DNA of 64,000 nt from Komarekiella delphini-convector SJRDD-AB1 (lineage in GTDB: Bacteria > Cyanobacteriota > Cyanobacteriia > Cyanobacteriales > Nostocaceae). This document shows positions 9,813-19,564 of this stretch, in pieces. The translations under genes and the position numbers were made by a program. The stretch spans positions 1-64,000 of the forward strand of contig NZ_VJXY01000037.1 in assembly GCF_014831675.1 (NCBI RefSeq), given 5' to 3'. The notes below the pieces were generated by a model, which did no database searches, had not been told where the DNA came from, and saw nothing but the letters and a program-made list of their open reading frames with translations. The number at the start of each line of letters is the position of its first letter. The first letter of the stretch is position 1.

Positions 9813-11039
9813 TTACGGTTCTACCCAGCGTTCATCTGCCTTAATTAGGTTGATTAATTCCTCTACACCTTTGTCTTCTGGGACTTTTTTAATTTCTTCT
9901 CTGCCACGATACAAAGAAATATAACCCGGTGTCTTACCCACGTAGCCGTAGTCAGCATCCGCCATTTCTCCTGGGCCGTTGACAATACAGCCCATAACCG
10001 CTATGTCTAACCCTGTCAAATGTTTAGTAGCTTCCCTGACTTTGTGTAGTACTTCTTCAAGGTTAAATAGAGTACGTCCACAAGAAGGACAGGCTACATA
10101 CTCCACCATTGTCTTCCGCAATCCTAAAGCTTGCAGAATGCTGTAGCAAACGGGAATTTCTTTTTCCGGTGGTTCTGTGAGCGACACGCGAATTGTATCA
10201 CCAATACCATCAGCAAGTAATGTGGCAATACCAGCTGTAGATTTAATTCGCCCATATTCACCATCACCTGCTTCGGTGACACCCAAATGCAGCGGATAAT
10301 CCATCCCCAAGTCATCCATGCGTTTGGCTATTAGGCGGTAGGCGGCTACCATCACGGGTACTCGCGAGGCTTTCATAGAAATTACTAAGTTACGGAAGTC
10401 CAAAGATTCACAGATGCGAATGAATTCTATGGCAGATTCCACCATTCCCTCTGGCGTGTCACCGTAGGTAAATAGCATTCTTTCTGCGAGGGAACCGTGA
10501 TTTACTCCAATTCGCATAGATTTACCTTGGTCACGTAAAGAAACTACCAGAGGTTCTAAGGTTTCACGGATTTTTTCGCCAATCTCGTCAAATTCGGCTT
10601 TAGTATACTCGGTTCTATTAATATTTGGTTTTTCAAACACATACAAACCCGGATTAATTCGCACTTTCTCTATGTGTTTGGCGACTTCCACAGCGATTTT
10701 CAGGCCATTGTGATGTACATCAGCCACAATTGGCACGTCTCGGTAAGTTTTAATTAATTTTTGTTTAATTTCTCCCAGCGCTTTTGCGTGAGCCATACTC
10801 GGCACTGTGACGCGGACAATTTCGCAGCCAATTTCGTGCAGACGACGAATACCAGCCACGGAACCATCAATATCAAGAGTGTCTTCATTGATCATCGACT
10901 GCACCACAACGGGGTAGCCACCTCCAATGGTGACATCTCCCACCTTTACAGGACGGGTTTTACGCCGCTTGATAGTTGTGTCAAAAGTGGATTGACTTGA
11001 TGTGGTATTTGAAGTATTTACTGTGGGCAGAGTTTGCAT
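9813..11039 (-). CDS. ispG: 4-hydroxy-3-methylbut-2-enyl diphosphate synthase
   Basis: Penultimate enzyme of the MEP isoprenoid pathway: converts MEcPP to HMBPP with electrons from ferredoxin through a [4Fe-4S] cluster. 408 aa, usual for the cyanobacterial/plastid type. Visible marks are the TIM-barrel start ([16 protein letters not shown]), [15 protein letters not shown], and cluster ligands in [12 protein letters not shown] and [17 protein letters not shown]. The pathway gene ispD is about 7 kb away. Supplies carotenoid, chlorophyll phytol and quinone side chains. Confidence 0.97.
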   Translation of the reverse strand: MQTLPTVNTSNTTSSQSTFDTTIKRRKTRPVKVGDVTIGGGYPVVVQSMINEDTLDIDGSVAGIRRLHEIGCEIVRVTVPSMAHAKALGEIKQKLIKTYRDVPIVADVHHNGLKIAVEVAKHIEKVRINPGLYVFEKPNINRTEYTKAEFDEIGEKIRETLEPLVVSLRDQGKSMRIGVNHGSLAERMLFTYGDTPEGMVESAIEFIRICESLDFRNLVISMKASRVPVMVAAYRLIAKRMDDLGMDYPLHLGVTEAGDGEYGRIKSTAGIATLLADGIGDTIRVSLTEPPEKEIPVCYSILQALGLRKTMVEYVACPSCGRTLFNLEEVLHKVREATKHLTGLDIAVMGCIVNGPGEMADADYGYVGKTPGYISLYRGREEIKKVPEDKGVEELINLIKADERWVEP

Positions 11040-11411
11040 AACCTGATTGAGTAAATTTGCTGTAGCTAAAATATCTGATTTGATAAATCTCTGTTTCCCA
11101 GATTGCCACAGGTAGGGCTTTTTTGGACGATTAATGTAGAAAAAAAAGGGAGAATGATACTAAATGAGAGACAACCAACAGATTGACAAGTTTTTCTGAT
11201 CTCTCAAAGATATGTAACTTTAAAGTTGTTTTAACTGAGTGGCGTGGGTTGCGTTAGCTTACTTATGTTGGGAAACCCCCTTGGCGCAGCCTCTCGTAGA
11301 AAAGAGAAGCTTATCGTACTCTTACGGGGAAGCAAGCTACGCCTTAGTCTCGCAGAGAAGTTATGGCTTGACTACTGAGTTATAAATACTATTAGCAGTG
11401 CTGATAATTCT
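11040..11411. other. Intergenic gap with dispersed-repeat fragments
   Basis: 372 bases between divergent genes. 11270-11370 is made of short GC-richer words (CTCGTAGAAAAGAGAAG, ACGGGGAAGCAAGCTACGCC, CTCGCAGAGAAG) that resemble the dispersed repeats seen at 43440-43560 and 49680-49760. No ORF or RNA gene seen. Confidence 0.45.
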
Positions 11412-12410
11412 ATGAGTTCGCCTTTCATACCTGTAATTCATTCAATTCCTAGCGGTGCAGCTTTGATTGCCACTGTACTTTACAAGTATCCAATTAACAA
11501 ACCTCATAGCTGCAAGTTAATCAAGCGAGGGCTAAATGATACGTATTTGGTGGAAGCTGAGGAAAAAAAGTATATTCTGCGAGTTTATCGGCGTGGTTGG
11601 AGAAATAAGCAAGATATTGATTTTGAACTGGAATTACTAGCATTTCTGCATGAGCAAAAGCAGCCAGTTGCTTATCCTATTGCTAGAATTGACGGCGGTT
11701 TTACCACAGAAATCGCTGCACCGGAGGGTAAACGTTATGTGGCTATATTTTCCTATGCACCTGGACACGCAGTTAATGACAAGCTGGATACTAAACAAAG
11801 TTATATTTTGGGCAAGGTACTGGCAGAAATTCATCAAACACTAGATATTTTTAAAAGTAGTTTCAGTCGTCCCACATTAAATAACGAATACTTACTTGAT
11901 TGGTCAATAGTATCAATTACACCTCTATACCAAAACCGAAAAAAGGAGATGGATTTACTTCAGCAACAAATCGACAGAATTAAAAACCAACTTACAGTAA
12001 TAAACCTATCTTTTTCAGCACCAGAGTATGGAATTTGCATTGGTGATGTGCATTCAGGTAATACTCATTTTACAAATAACAACAAACCAACATTATTTGA
12101 TTTTGATCAATGCGGTTATGGTTGGCGTGCTTTTGACATTGCAAAGTTTTTACACGTAGCACTAAGAATGAAGATAAATCTTACTATCAGAAACAGTTTT
12201 GTAGAAGGTTATCAAGCCATTCGTAAACTGAATCAGTCTGAACTGGCATCAATTCCTATATTTATTAAAGCTGCACATATTTGGGTAATGGGAATTAGTA
12301 CAAATGCAGTTGGTGATGTTTTACCTTATGGATGGTTTAACGATGATTGGCTTGATGAACGGTTGGCGATGTTGGAAAGTTTAGATGATGCTAAATCTAT
12401 ATTAAAATAA
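11412..12410 (+). CDS. Aminoglycoside-phosphotransferase-fold (APH/ChoK-like) kinase
   Basis: 332 aa with the small-molecule kinase fold. ILRVYRRGWRNKQDIDFELELL holds the ATP lysine and helix-C region, GICIGDVHSGNTHF is the Brenner motif (D-x-H-x-x-N) and LFDFDQCGYGWRAFDIA carries the metal-binding aspartate. Relatives phosphorylate homoserine, choline, spectinomycin or protein Ser/Thr (RdoA type), so the substrate cannot be read. It is transcribed alone. The A+T-rich composition matches its neighbours. Confidence 0.8.
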   Translation: MSSPFIPVIHSIPSGAALIATVLYKYPINKPHSCKLIKRGLNDTYLVEAEEKKYILRVYRRGWRNKQDIDFELELLAFLHEQKQPVAYPIARIDGGFTTEIAAPEGKRYVAIFSYAPGHAVNDKLDTKQSYILGKVLAEIHQTLDIFKSSFSRPTLNNEYLLDWSIVSITPLYQNRKKEMDLLQQQIDRIKNQLTVINLSFSAPEYGICIGDVHSGNTHFTNNNKPTLFDFDQCGYGWRAFDIAKFLHVALRMKINLTIRNSFVEGYQAIRKLNQSELASIPIFIKAAHIWVMGISTNAVGDVLPYGWFNDDWLDERLAMLESLDDAKSILK

Positions 12411-12512
12411 TACCAATCTACTATTATAAATATGTGCATATGCGAAGAGGATTAGAGGCGATCGCACTCATCACCAGCTAAATTAAACTTATCATTAAAT
12501 TGTTTAACATTT

Positions 12513-12731
12513 ATGCTAGAAAAAACATCGACATTCCAGAAAGCTATAGAAGCGGTGGAAGCATTAGATCCAGAAGCTCAGGTTATTCTTGTAGATATTA
12601 TCCAAAAGTGTCTCAAACAACAGCGACGGGATGACTTATTAACAGAAATCGCCCAAGCAGAGCGTGATTATGTTCAGGGTAATGTCTGGCGAGGTTCAGT
12701 TGCAGATTTGATGGCGGAGTTGGACGAGTGA
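12513..12731 (+). CDS. Antitoxin-like small protein of a RelE-type toxin-antitoxin pair
   Basis: 72 aa, acidic and helical, no recognised DNA-binding motif. The short conserved-looking body (EAVEALDPEAQVILVDIIQKCL) and the acidic C-terminus ending AELDE are typical of antitoxins that precede RelE/ParE toxins. Its TGA overlaps the GTG of a toxin remnant in a GTGA arrangement, the usual coupling of such pairs. The toxin is deleted internally (next entry), so this is now an orphan antitoxin. Confidence 0.7.
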   Translation: MLEKTSTFQKAIEAVEALDPEAQVILVDIIQKCLKQQRRDDLLTEIAQAERDYVQGNVWRGSVADLMAELDE

Positions 12732-12839
12732 AAAATTTGGTTTGGAGTCCGACTTTTATTTAAATTTGTTACAAATCCTGAATCAGGAGAGGAAGAAATT
12801 TTGTTACTAACTTTAGATTTCCACGATGATGTTTACTAA
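12728..12839 (+). pseudogene. RelE/ParE-type toxin with internal deletion
   Basis: GTG at 12728 overlaps the antitoxin stop and reads MKNLVWSPTFI then TAA (12761-12763), the standard opening of RelE-like toxins. One base into that stop, another frame (12762-12839) reads KFVTNPESGEEEILLLTLD, then FHDDVY and a stop, the standard C-terminal end of the same family. About 50 central residues, with the catalytic core, are missing and the two ends are joined out of frame. I read this as one deletion scar in the toxin gene. Confidence 0.75.
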
Positions 12840-12900
12840 ATTCCCCATTATTTTTAATTAAGGCAAGCCTAATAATTAGAAAATTAAGTACAGATTTTAT

Positions 12901-13938
12901 ATGAACACCCAAATAACAACCCAACTATCCATTCCTCAACACTTTAACCCCGAAAAAGTGGGTGAAGTTTGGCGCGTACCTTACCAAGAACGAGCAGCGG
13001 AAGCTGAAGCATGGACGAAACAAAACGACATCCAACCGTCATCTTTTGACAAAACCCGCATTTGTTTACTTCTAATTGATGTGCAAAACACCTTCTGCAT
13101 TCCTGGATTTGAATTATTTGTAGGAGGTAAATCTGGGACTGGGGCGGTAAATGATAATCGGCGATTATGTGAATTTATCTATCATAACTTGGGGAAAATT
13201 ACAACTATTGTACCCACACTCGATACCCACACAGCAACGCAAATTTTCCATCCTATTTTTTGGGTTAACGCCGCTGGAGAACATCCCATTCCAGCAGCTA
13301 CTAGTATTACTCCCATAGACATTGAAAAAGGTATATGGAAAGTTAATCCAGCAGTTGCTAATAGTATTACTAATGGAGATTATGAATTACTAGAAAAACA
13401 TGCTTACCACTACGTTAAGCAACTAAGTAAAGATGGTAAATATCCTCTCATTGTTTGGCCTTATCATTCTATGTTGGGTGGTATTGGTCATGCTTTAGTT
13501 TCATCTGTGGAAGAAGCAATATTTTTCCACTGTATTGCTCGTCAAAGTCAGACGCAATTTGAAATCAAAGGAGAGAGTCCATTAACAGAAAACTATTCCA
13601 TTTTACGTCCAGAGGTGTTGGAGGATTTTGAGCAACGTCCACTTGCTCAAAAGAACATAGGTCTGATTAAACAACTTTTAGAATTTGATGCCGTAATTAT
13701 TGGCGGTCAAGCTAAAAGTCATTGCGTTGCTTGGACAATCGAGGATTTATTAACAGAAATTAAACAGATAGATGCTACCCTTGCTCAAAAAATCTATCTG
13801 TTAGAAGATTGCACTTCTCCTGTTGTCGTTCCCGGTGTTGTAGACTACACAGAACAGGCAGATGCGGCATTTAAAAGGTTTGCAGAGGCAGGAATGCACA
13901 TAATAAAAGCTACCGAACCTATCTCATTATTTTTTTAA
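12901..13938 (+). CDS. Isochorismatase-family cysteine hydrolase, long form
   Basis: 345 aa, well above the usual 180-230. [13 protein letters not shown] supplies catalytic Asp60 and [14 protein letters not shown] supplies catalytic Cys275. Between them lies an expanded region ([36 protein letters not shown]) that would carry the active-site lysine/histidine surroundings of nicotinamidase relatives. Family members hydrolyse nicotinamide, isochorismate or ureido compounds. The substrate here is unknown. It is preceded by 61 bases without a clear ribosome-binding site. Confidence 0.85.
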   Translation: MNTQITTQLSIPQHFNPEKVGEVWRVPYQERAAEAEAWTKQNDIQPSSFDKTRICLLLIDVQNTFCIPGFELFVGGKSGTGAVNDNRRLCEFIYHNLGKITTIVPTLDTHTATQIFHPIFWVNAAGEHPIPAATSITPIDIEKGIWKVNPAVANSITNGDYELLEKHAYHYVKQLSKDGKYPLIVWPYHSMLGGIGHALVSSVEEAIFFHCIARQSQTQFEIKGESPLTENYSILRPEVLEDFEQRPLAQKNIGLIKQLLEFDAVIIGGQAKSHCVAWTIEDLLTEIKQIDATLAQKIYLLEDCTSPVVVPGVVDYTEQADAAFKRFAEAGMHIIKATEPISLFF

Positions 13939-14037
13939 CCCACAGGAATACAAAGATTTTCTTTGCGCTCCTTTGTGCTTACCCCTGCATTCCTACCCTA
14001 CGGGAAGGCGAAACGCTTATGCGTTTTAAAACAAACC

Positions 14038-14928
14038 TCATTTCTTCAAATAACCCTTTGGATCTTCTGCTACCCAGCCCAGAGATGAGCTAGAACGTAC
14101 TTCAAAATGGAGATGGGGCTGATTGGCAGTTGGTTTTCCAGTAGTTCCTACTGTTCCTACTAAATCTCCTTTTTTGACTTGCTGACCAACAGTAACTTTG
14201 ATACTGTCAAGCTGGGCGTAGCGGCTTTGGAGTCCACCACTGTGATTAATGATGACCAATTTACCGTAAGTACCTTGGTCATTAGCAAAGGCTACAGTTC
14301 CAGGAGCGATCGCTTCTACAGAAGTACCCACTGTTGCTAACAAATCAATGCCGCTATGGAAGAAAACTTCACCTGTAGCAGGATTAATTTGCCAGCCATA
14401 AGGTAATACTACAGTTGTCACTTGTGCTAAGGGATAACCAGCTAGTGGGACACGGTTTTGCGTTCCTGTGTTAGTAGGCGAGGGAGACTTAGTTATAGAA
14501 CCATTCGGCGACCAATTTATCCCTGGAACAAATACAATTCTGGGGTCTTTTTGGCAGCCATTCACCTCAAACAATGTATCAGCACGAACTTTGTACCTTG
14601 TTGCCACTTGTCGCCAAGTTTGACCACGAGGTACTTCAACAACAATGCCATTGTAGGGAGGAATCTGAAGTATGCTACCAACAGCAACAGCACCATTTTG
14701 CAAAGCTGGATTCATGCCGATAATAGTTGTAGGAACGAGATTATAGCGCTGAGCTATGCTCTCCAAAGTTTCGCCACGAGCAACTTTATGGCGTTGGAAG
14801 CGAGATAAGGCTGGAGTTGGGCAATCCCCTACAGCAGCGTCGGCGCTGTTCAAGCCTGGTAGTATGGATGCTAGCCCCAAAGCGCTGACTAAGCTACAGA
14901 GAAATAGTTGACGATAGGGTAAAGTCAT
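14038..14928 (-). CDS. LysM and M23 (LytM-type) peptidoglycan endopeptidase
   Basis: 296 aa with an N-terminal signal peptide (LFLCSLVSALGLASILPG then an Ala-rich site). LysM repeats follow at about residues 47-92 (HKVARGETLESIAQRYNLV) and 95-140 (EVPRGQTWRQVATRYKV). The C-terminal M23 domain has zinc ligands in FHSGIDLLA and HLHFEVR. It would bind and cut, or help remodel, the cell wall in the periplasm; in filamentous strains such proteins act at septa. Both ligand motifs are intact, so it should be active. Transcribed alone. Confidence 0.9.
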   Translation of the reverse strand: MTLPYRQLFLCSLVSALGLASILPGLNSADAAVGDCPTPALSRFQRHKVARGETLESIAQRYNLVPTTIIGMNPALQNGAVAVGSILQIPPYNGIVVEVPRGQTWRQVATRYKVRADTLFEVNGCQKDPRIVFVPGINWSPNGSITKSPSPTNTGTQNRVPLAGYPLAQVTTVVLPYGWQINPATGEVFFHSGIDLLATVGTSVEAIAPGTVAFANDQGTYGKLVIINHSGGLQSRYAQLDSIKVTVGQQVKKGDLVGTVGTTGKPTANQPHLHFEVRSSSSLGWVAEDPKGYLKK

Positions 14929-15255
14929 GTATGTACGTCAAAAGGGCGTTAACTTTAGATTTTAGATGGGGAATTTAAGATCTGGGAGATTGGGGATTGA
15001 AGACTCTTGAGAGGGGGAAAAGGTTAAGAGTTAAAGGGTAAGGGATAAATTTCAGCCTTTCCCCTTTTCCCCTTCCCCCTTAACCACAAGGCATTGTCCT
15101 ATCACCTCAAGCCTCTCCCCCAACCATAATTTGTGATCCCCAATGCTTCATCCAAAATCCTGTCAATTCTTATGTAAATTAACCTGTCCACTTGCCGTTT
15201 GCTTGACTACACTTAGAAATTAGCAACTGCATTGCTGTCCTTAAGCGTAATAGTT
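14929..15255. other. Intergenic gap with low-complexity CT-rich tract
   Basis: 327 bases between divergent genes. 15000-15080 holds purine-rich then pyrimidine-rich tracts (GAGAGGGGGAAAAGG and CCTTTCCCCTTTTCCCC) that could pair imperfectly. No ORF. Promoters for both flanking genes are expected here but not placed. Confidence 0.4.
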
Positions 15256-16461
15256 ATGAATTTATCCTTAAAGCAACTAGCTATTTATCTATCTTTACTG
15301 ACGATTGGCAGCGGTGCAGGTTTGTTTGGCAGCCGCTATCTGCTACCGCAAAATAACTTGTTTCGGCGGCTGAAAAATGTCACAATGGCTTCGCCTCCAG
15401 AGTATGTAGTTCCTAATCCAGTCAACGGCTCGATGGGAACTGCTGGAGGCGATAATGTAAATTTTATTGCTACGGCAGTGCAAAGAGTAGGGCCGGCAGT
15501 GGTGCGGATTAATGCCACCCGTAAAGTGGCAAATCCCATCTCTGACGCTTTAAAAAATCCCCTCTTGCGCCGATTCTTTGGAGAGGATGAGCAACCAATT
15601 CCCCAAGAACGAATTGAACGCGGTACAGGCTCAGGATTTATTTTGAGCGCAAATGGGGAATTACTGACCAACGCTCATGTGGTGGCAGACACAGATACAG
15701 TACAAGTCACCCTCAAAGATGGTCGCACTTTTGAGGGTAGAGTGGCAGGAGTCGATGCTGTAACAGATGTGGCAGTTGTGAAGATCAGAGCGAATGATTT
15801 GCCGACAGTGAGGCTAGGCAATTCGCAAAATTTGATACCAGGACAGTGGGCGATCGCAATTGGCAATCCCTTAGGTTTAGATAATACTGTTACCATTGGC
15901 ATCATTAGCGCTACAGATCGCACTAGCGCTCAAGTTGGTGTTCCAGATAAGCGAGTTAGCTTTATCCAAACTGATGCTGCAATTAACCCTGGTAATTCTG
16001 GTGGGCCCTTATTAAACGCCCAAGGAGAAGTGATTGGCGTTAATACTGCTATCCGCGCTGATGCTCAAGGACTTGGTTTTGCTATCCCAATTGAAACCGC
16101 TGCCCGCATTGCTAGCGAACTTTTTACCAAAGGACGTGTAGAACATCCTTTTTTGGGTATTGAAATGGCAGACCTTTCTCCAACCAAAAAACAGCAAATT
16201 AATCAAGAAAATCAGCTCAACATTCAGCAGGATGCTGGAATTGCGATTAAAGGAGTTTTAGACGACTCTCCAGCCAAGCGAGGCGGACTGCTCCCAGGAG
16301 ATATTATTCAAAAAGTTAACGGTAAAGCAGTCAAAACCTCAGCCCAAGTACAGAAGTTGGTCGAGTCTAGTTCAGTCGGAGATATCCTGGCGATCGAAGT
16401 CAACCGCAGTGGAAAAATTCAAACCTTCAAAGTGCAGTCAGGGGCTTATCCCAAAAAGTAA
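15256..16461 (+). CDS. Deg/HtrA-family serine protease (HhoA/HhoB/HtrA)
   Basis: A periplasmic or lumenal quality-control protease. N-terminal signal-anchor (about residues 5-25), then a trypsin-like domain with triad His in LTNAHVVADTD, Asp in AVTDVAVVKI and Ser in NPGNSGGPLL, then one PDZ domain (about 300-395; GIAIKGVLDDSPAKRGGLLPGD). One PDZ domain is usual for the cyanobacterial Deg proteins. I start at the ATG at 15256 because the upstream ATG/TTG choices add residues before a normal signal. Which of HhoA, HhoB or HtrA it is cannot be told by eye. Confidence 0.92.
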   Translation: MNLSLKQLAIYLSLLTIGSGAGLFGSRYLLPQNNLFRRLKNVTMASPPEYVVPNPVNGSMGTAGGDNVNFIATAVQRVGPAVVRINATRKVANPISDALKNPLLRRFFGEDEQPIPQERIERGTGSGFILSANGELLTNAHVVADTDTVQVTLKDGRTFEGRVAGVDAVTDVAVVKIRANDLPTVRLGNSQNLIPGQWAIAIGNPLGLDNTVTIGIISATDRTSAQVGVPDKRVSFIQTDAAINPGNSGGPLLNAQGEVIGVNTAIRADAQGLGFAIPIETAARIASELFTKGRVEHPFLGIEMADLSPTKKQQINQENQLNIQQDAGIAIKGVLDDSPAKRGGLLPGDIIQKVNGKAVKTSAQVQKLVESSSVGDILAIEVNRSGKIQTFKVQSGAYPKK

Positions 16462-16518
16462 TTAAGAGTTTATGCTTACAGTCAATAGTCCAATAAATCA
16501 AAGATTTTTGACTGTTAA

Positions 16519-16866
16519 CTATTGATTGTTAGACAAATGCTCCAACTGCATCCTTTGTTCCATCTGGCGCAGGAAATACCCCGTCATCATCGCCGATGCT
16601 AGAAGCCCAGCTAGGTTCTCCCGATCTGTTGTAATTTGCACATTGAAATTTTCTGCGGGAAGCATTCCCACTAGCCCTTGGACATTTTGCGAAATAATTT
16701 GTTTAATTTCGGGGCTTACAGATTGAGCTACGCGGGCTAAAACATCAGGAGACTGATGCTGTAAATATTTGAGCAACTGATTGGGGTAGTCCTCAGAGTG
16801 GTCGTTCAGAAGTTGATTGGGGTGTTCCTCAGAGTTGTCATTCAGAAAGTCAGGATTAAACACCAT
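16519..16866 (-). CDS. DUF760 family protein
   Basis: 115 aa. The core (NQLLKYLQHQSPDVLARVAQ ... ENLAGLLASAMMTGYFLRQMEQRM) matches the DUF760 family I remember from cyanobacteria and chloroplasts, where a plant member is linked to turnover of plastid proteins. The N-terminus repeats a 10-residue unit (NDNSEEHPNQLL / NDHSEDYPNQLL), also visible as a DNA duplication. It converges on the Deg protease with 57 bases between them. Confidence 0.75.
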   Translation of the reverse strand: MVFNPDFLNDNSEEHPNQLLNDHSEDYPNQLLKYLQHQSPDVLARVAQSVSPEIKQIISQNVQGLVGMLPAENFNVQITTDRENLAGLLASAMMTGYFLRQMEQRMQLEHLSNNQ

Positions 16867-17059
16867 TGGCAGTTTTTTTTAGCTTAGTTGCTAATTCTAC
16901 TCTAAACCATAGTACAAGGGTAGCGCATTCACCACGGGTACTAAGTCTAGAAGAGGAGATGAGGAAGCAGGGGAAGCAGGGGGAGCAGGGGGAGCAGAGG
17001 AGAGATAGTTATTGACTTTTGACCGTTGACTCTTGACCTTCTCATCTTCCCCACTCTTT

Positions 17060-17596
17060 TTATTCTGCTTTTGCTTCTAGCTCTAGTTCTAGTTCTAGTT
17101 GCTGTTCTTTCTGGCTGGTGGAGAATATTTGCGGGAGTTGCTCGATTTGGAAATACTGATGAAATTTTGAGGTTACTTGAAGTGAGTAGGAGCGAGAATC
17201 GCTGTCTCGGCGTTTCCTCACAAAACCGAGTTCGACGAGTTCCGGGACGTGTTGATATACTCCTGAGCCGCGCAGGTTAATCAAGTCGCTTTGAAGTATG
17301 GGACTATTGAGGGCGATCGCTGCTAAAGTCCGCAATGCCCCTAAGCCCAATTCGACTGGGATCAGCGTTTGCACTAAGTCGTGAAAGTCAGACCGCAGTT
17401 GCAAACTGTAACCATTTGGGGTTTCTACTACTTCTAGGGCGCTATCTCGGCGGGCATAGTTGTCTATTAGTTCAATCATGCCTTCTTCAACTGTCGCGCG
17501 ATCGCACGCGGCATACTCGGCGATTTCGCCGAGCGACAAGGGCTTACCCTTTAAATAGAGAATCGCTTCTATCTTCGTCGCTGTGGCAGTAATCAT
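17060..17596 (-). CDS. scpB: Segregation and condensation protein B
   Basis: 178 aa with two winged-helix domains. Motifs are ATKIEAILYLKGKPLSLGEIAEYA at the N-terminus and LAAIALNSPILQSDLINLRGSGVYQHVPELVELGFV in the second wing, read here in parts. ScpB joins ScpA and SMC in chromosome compaction. ScpA is not in the window. The C-terminus ends in a short ELELELE run encoded by a repeated CTAGTT-type hexamer, a likely slippage product. Confidence 0.88.
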   Translation of the reverse strand: MITATATKIEAILYLKGKPLSLGEIAEYAACDRATVEEGMIELIDNYARRDSALEVVETPNGYSLQLRSDFHDLVQTLIPVELGLGALRTLAAIALNSPILQSDLINLRGSGVYQHVPELVELGFVRKRRDSDSRSYSLQVTSKFHQYFQIEQLPQIFSTSQKEQQLELELELEAKAE

Positions 17597-17688
17597 TTAG
17601 TCGTTAGTCATTTGCAATTGACACCTGACAAAAGACGAGTTTCAAGTGTGTGGGATTATATCCTATTTATCCAAAAATGTCAAATAAG

Positions 17689-18384
17689 TCAGAAACCTTT
17701 GCTTCTAAGGATAAATTCTGCGATCGCTAAATCTTGGGGAGTAGTCACTTTCAAATTTGTCTCCTCTCCCTGGACAATTTGGACTGCAATGCCACACCTT
17801 TCAAATAAAGCAGCATCGTCAGTTACTTCCCAACCCAAACGAACACCTTCGGCGTGGCACTGTTTTAATAATTTGACATCAAATCCTTGGGGAGTTTGTG
17901 CCGCCCAAAGTTGCCGTCGGTCTGGTGTACTCTGAATGATGCCATTGTCATCGACAACTTTAATCGTATCTTTGACCGGCACAGCAGCAATCAAACCGGG
18001 ACATTGGCAAATGGCTTGAGCGCAAGAGTTGAATAAATCTGGCGTAACAAGACATCTAGCTCCATCGTGAATCAATACTTGTTTTGCATCTGCTGGTAGC
18101 GCCTGCAAGCCGTTATAAACTGATTCTTGGCGGGTGGAGCCTCCTTGAATCAGTTCCACTGGTTTAGTCAGCTTTAGGTCAGCGAGAATTACCTTGAAGT
18201 CTGGCCAGTCAGTTGGTTGAGAAATAATTCCTATCCAACTGATTTTACTTGCTGCAACTGCTGCTTTGAGAGTCCAAGCAATAATTGGCTGCGATCGCAC
18301 TGTGAGCAGGAGTTTATTGCGGTTACTCCCCATTCTTTTTCCGATTCCAGCTGCGGGAATTAGTAAATACACAGAATTCCTCAA
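17689..18384 (-). CDS. ispD: 2-C-methyl-D-erythritol 4-phosphate cytidylyltransferase
   Basis: 231 aa. Transfers CMP from CTP to MEP, third step of the MEP pathway. Motifs: IPAAGIGKRMGSNRNKLLL (CTP-binding loop), LIHDGARCLVTPDL, AAVPVKDTIKVV and AAQTPQGFD. Length is normal. It lies back to back with a GT9 gene (57 bases between starts). ispG is in the same window. Confidence 0.95.
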   Translation of the reverse strand: MRNSVYLLIPAAGIGKRMGSNRNKLLLTVRSQPIIAWTLKAAVAASKISWIGIISQPTDWPDFKVILADLKLTKPVELIQGGSTRQESVYNGLQALPADAKQVLIHDGARCLVTPDLFNSCAQAICQCPGLIAAVPVKDTIKVVDDNGIIQSTPDRRQLWAAQTPQGFDVKLLKQCHAEGVRLGWEVTDDAALFERCGIAVQIVQGEETNLKVTTPQDLAIAEFILRSKGF

Positions 18385-18441
18385 TCTTTAAGCTATATAT
18401 TTTCCCCTAAAATAAGGAGCGAGTAAGCATCAATAAATATT

Positions 18442-19401
18442 ATGCGAGTAGTAGCTCTTGTCCCTGGCGGAATTGGCGACCAAATTCTCTTCTTTCCGAC
18501 TTTAGATGACCTAAAGCGCTATTACCCCGACGCTCAGATAGATGTCGTTGTGGAACCCCGGTCAAAGGCTGCCTACCGGGTGAGCAAGTCAGTTAACGAG
18601 GTAGTAACCTTTGATTACAAAGACCGTAACAGTCTGGCAGATTGGAGCAACCTAGTGGGCGCGATTCGCGATCGCGAGTACGATGTTGCTATTGCTGTTG
18701 GACAAAGCTGGTTAGTTGGTCTTTTACTCTGGTTAACGGGAATTCCCACACGTATTGGCTATCAAGGCAAAGGATCGGTTTTTCTTACCAGCTCTGTACC
18801 GTTTAAAACATCTCAGTATACGGCGGCAACATACCATGATTTGCTGCAACCATTGGGTATCAAAACTCCTGTACCAGAGTTAACGGTAAGTGTACTGAAA
18901 CCAGATATTGAATGGGCACAAAAAGAACAGAAACGTTTAGGGGTACAAGAAACAGGCTATATCTTGATTCATGTCGGTTCTAGCCAGTTATCTCAGGCTA
19001 AAGGTCTGGATAATGTTTATCCTGTTGAGAATTGGCAGCAGATTATTCAAGACTTACAACACAAGCAACCAGATCTGCCTGTGGTGGTAATTAAAGAACC
19101 TGATAACGAGCAGTTTGTGCGATCGCTTGTGCAGTACTCTCCAGATATTAAGGTGACTTCCCCAGATGATATCGGCAAGTTAACTGCCATAATTCCCGGA
19201 GCAAGTTTGATGTTATGTACTGATAGTGCGCCATTGCATCTGAGCGTAGCAACACAAACTTATACCATTGCCTTATTTGGTTCGACAGAGCCAGCGAAGG
19301 TATTGCCAAAAAGTGATAAATTCCTTGCCATTAAATCTCCTACGGGCAAAATAGCAGACATTGCACCCAATACAATTTTGGAGAAAATCTGGGGTGGCTA
19401 A
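18442..19401 (+). CDS. Glycosyltransferase family 9 (heptosyltransferase-like)
   Basis: 319 aa GT-B fold. The N-terminus VALVPGGIGDQILFFPTLD and the nucleotide-sugar part LCTDSAPLHLSVATQTYTIA with FGSTEPAKVLP are the family marks. GT9 enzymes add ADP-heptose or similar sugars to lipopolysaccharide. Cyanobacterial LPS usually lacks heptose, so the real donor is open. Divergent from ispD. Confidence 0.85.
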   Translation: MRVVALVPGGIGDQILFFPTLDDLKRYYPDAQIDVVVEPRSKAAYRVSKSVNEVVTFDYKDRNSLADWSNLVGAIRDREYDVAIAVGQSWLVGLLLWLTGIPTRIGYQGKGSVFLTSSVPFKTSQYTAATYHDLLQPLGIKTPVPELTVSVLKPDIEWAQKEQKRLGVQETGYILIHVGSSQLSQAKGLDNVYPVENWQQIIQDLQHKQPDLPVVVIKEPDNEQFVRSLVQYSPDIKVTSPDDIGKLTAIIPGASLMLCTDSAPLHLSVATQTYTIALFGSTEPAKVLPKSDKFLAIKSPTGKIADIAPNTILEKIWGG

Positions 19402-19564
19402 ACTAGCAGTTTTTCAAAAAGTTTCAAACAGCTTGTGACAGAGAAAAATTCATACCCCAAAAAAACCAGCGTAGTCAAGTAAGTGCATCAAAAAAGTAGG
19501 CATAGGGTTCGAGTACTAACTAGAGGATGCACTTTTAAGCTATTTTTAGCAATGTTTTGATAAG

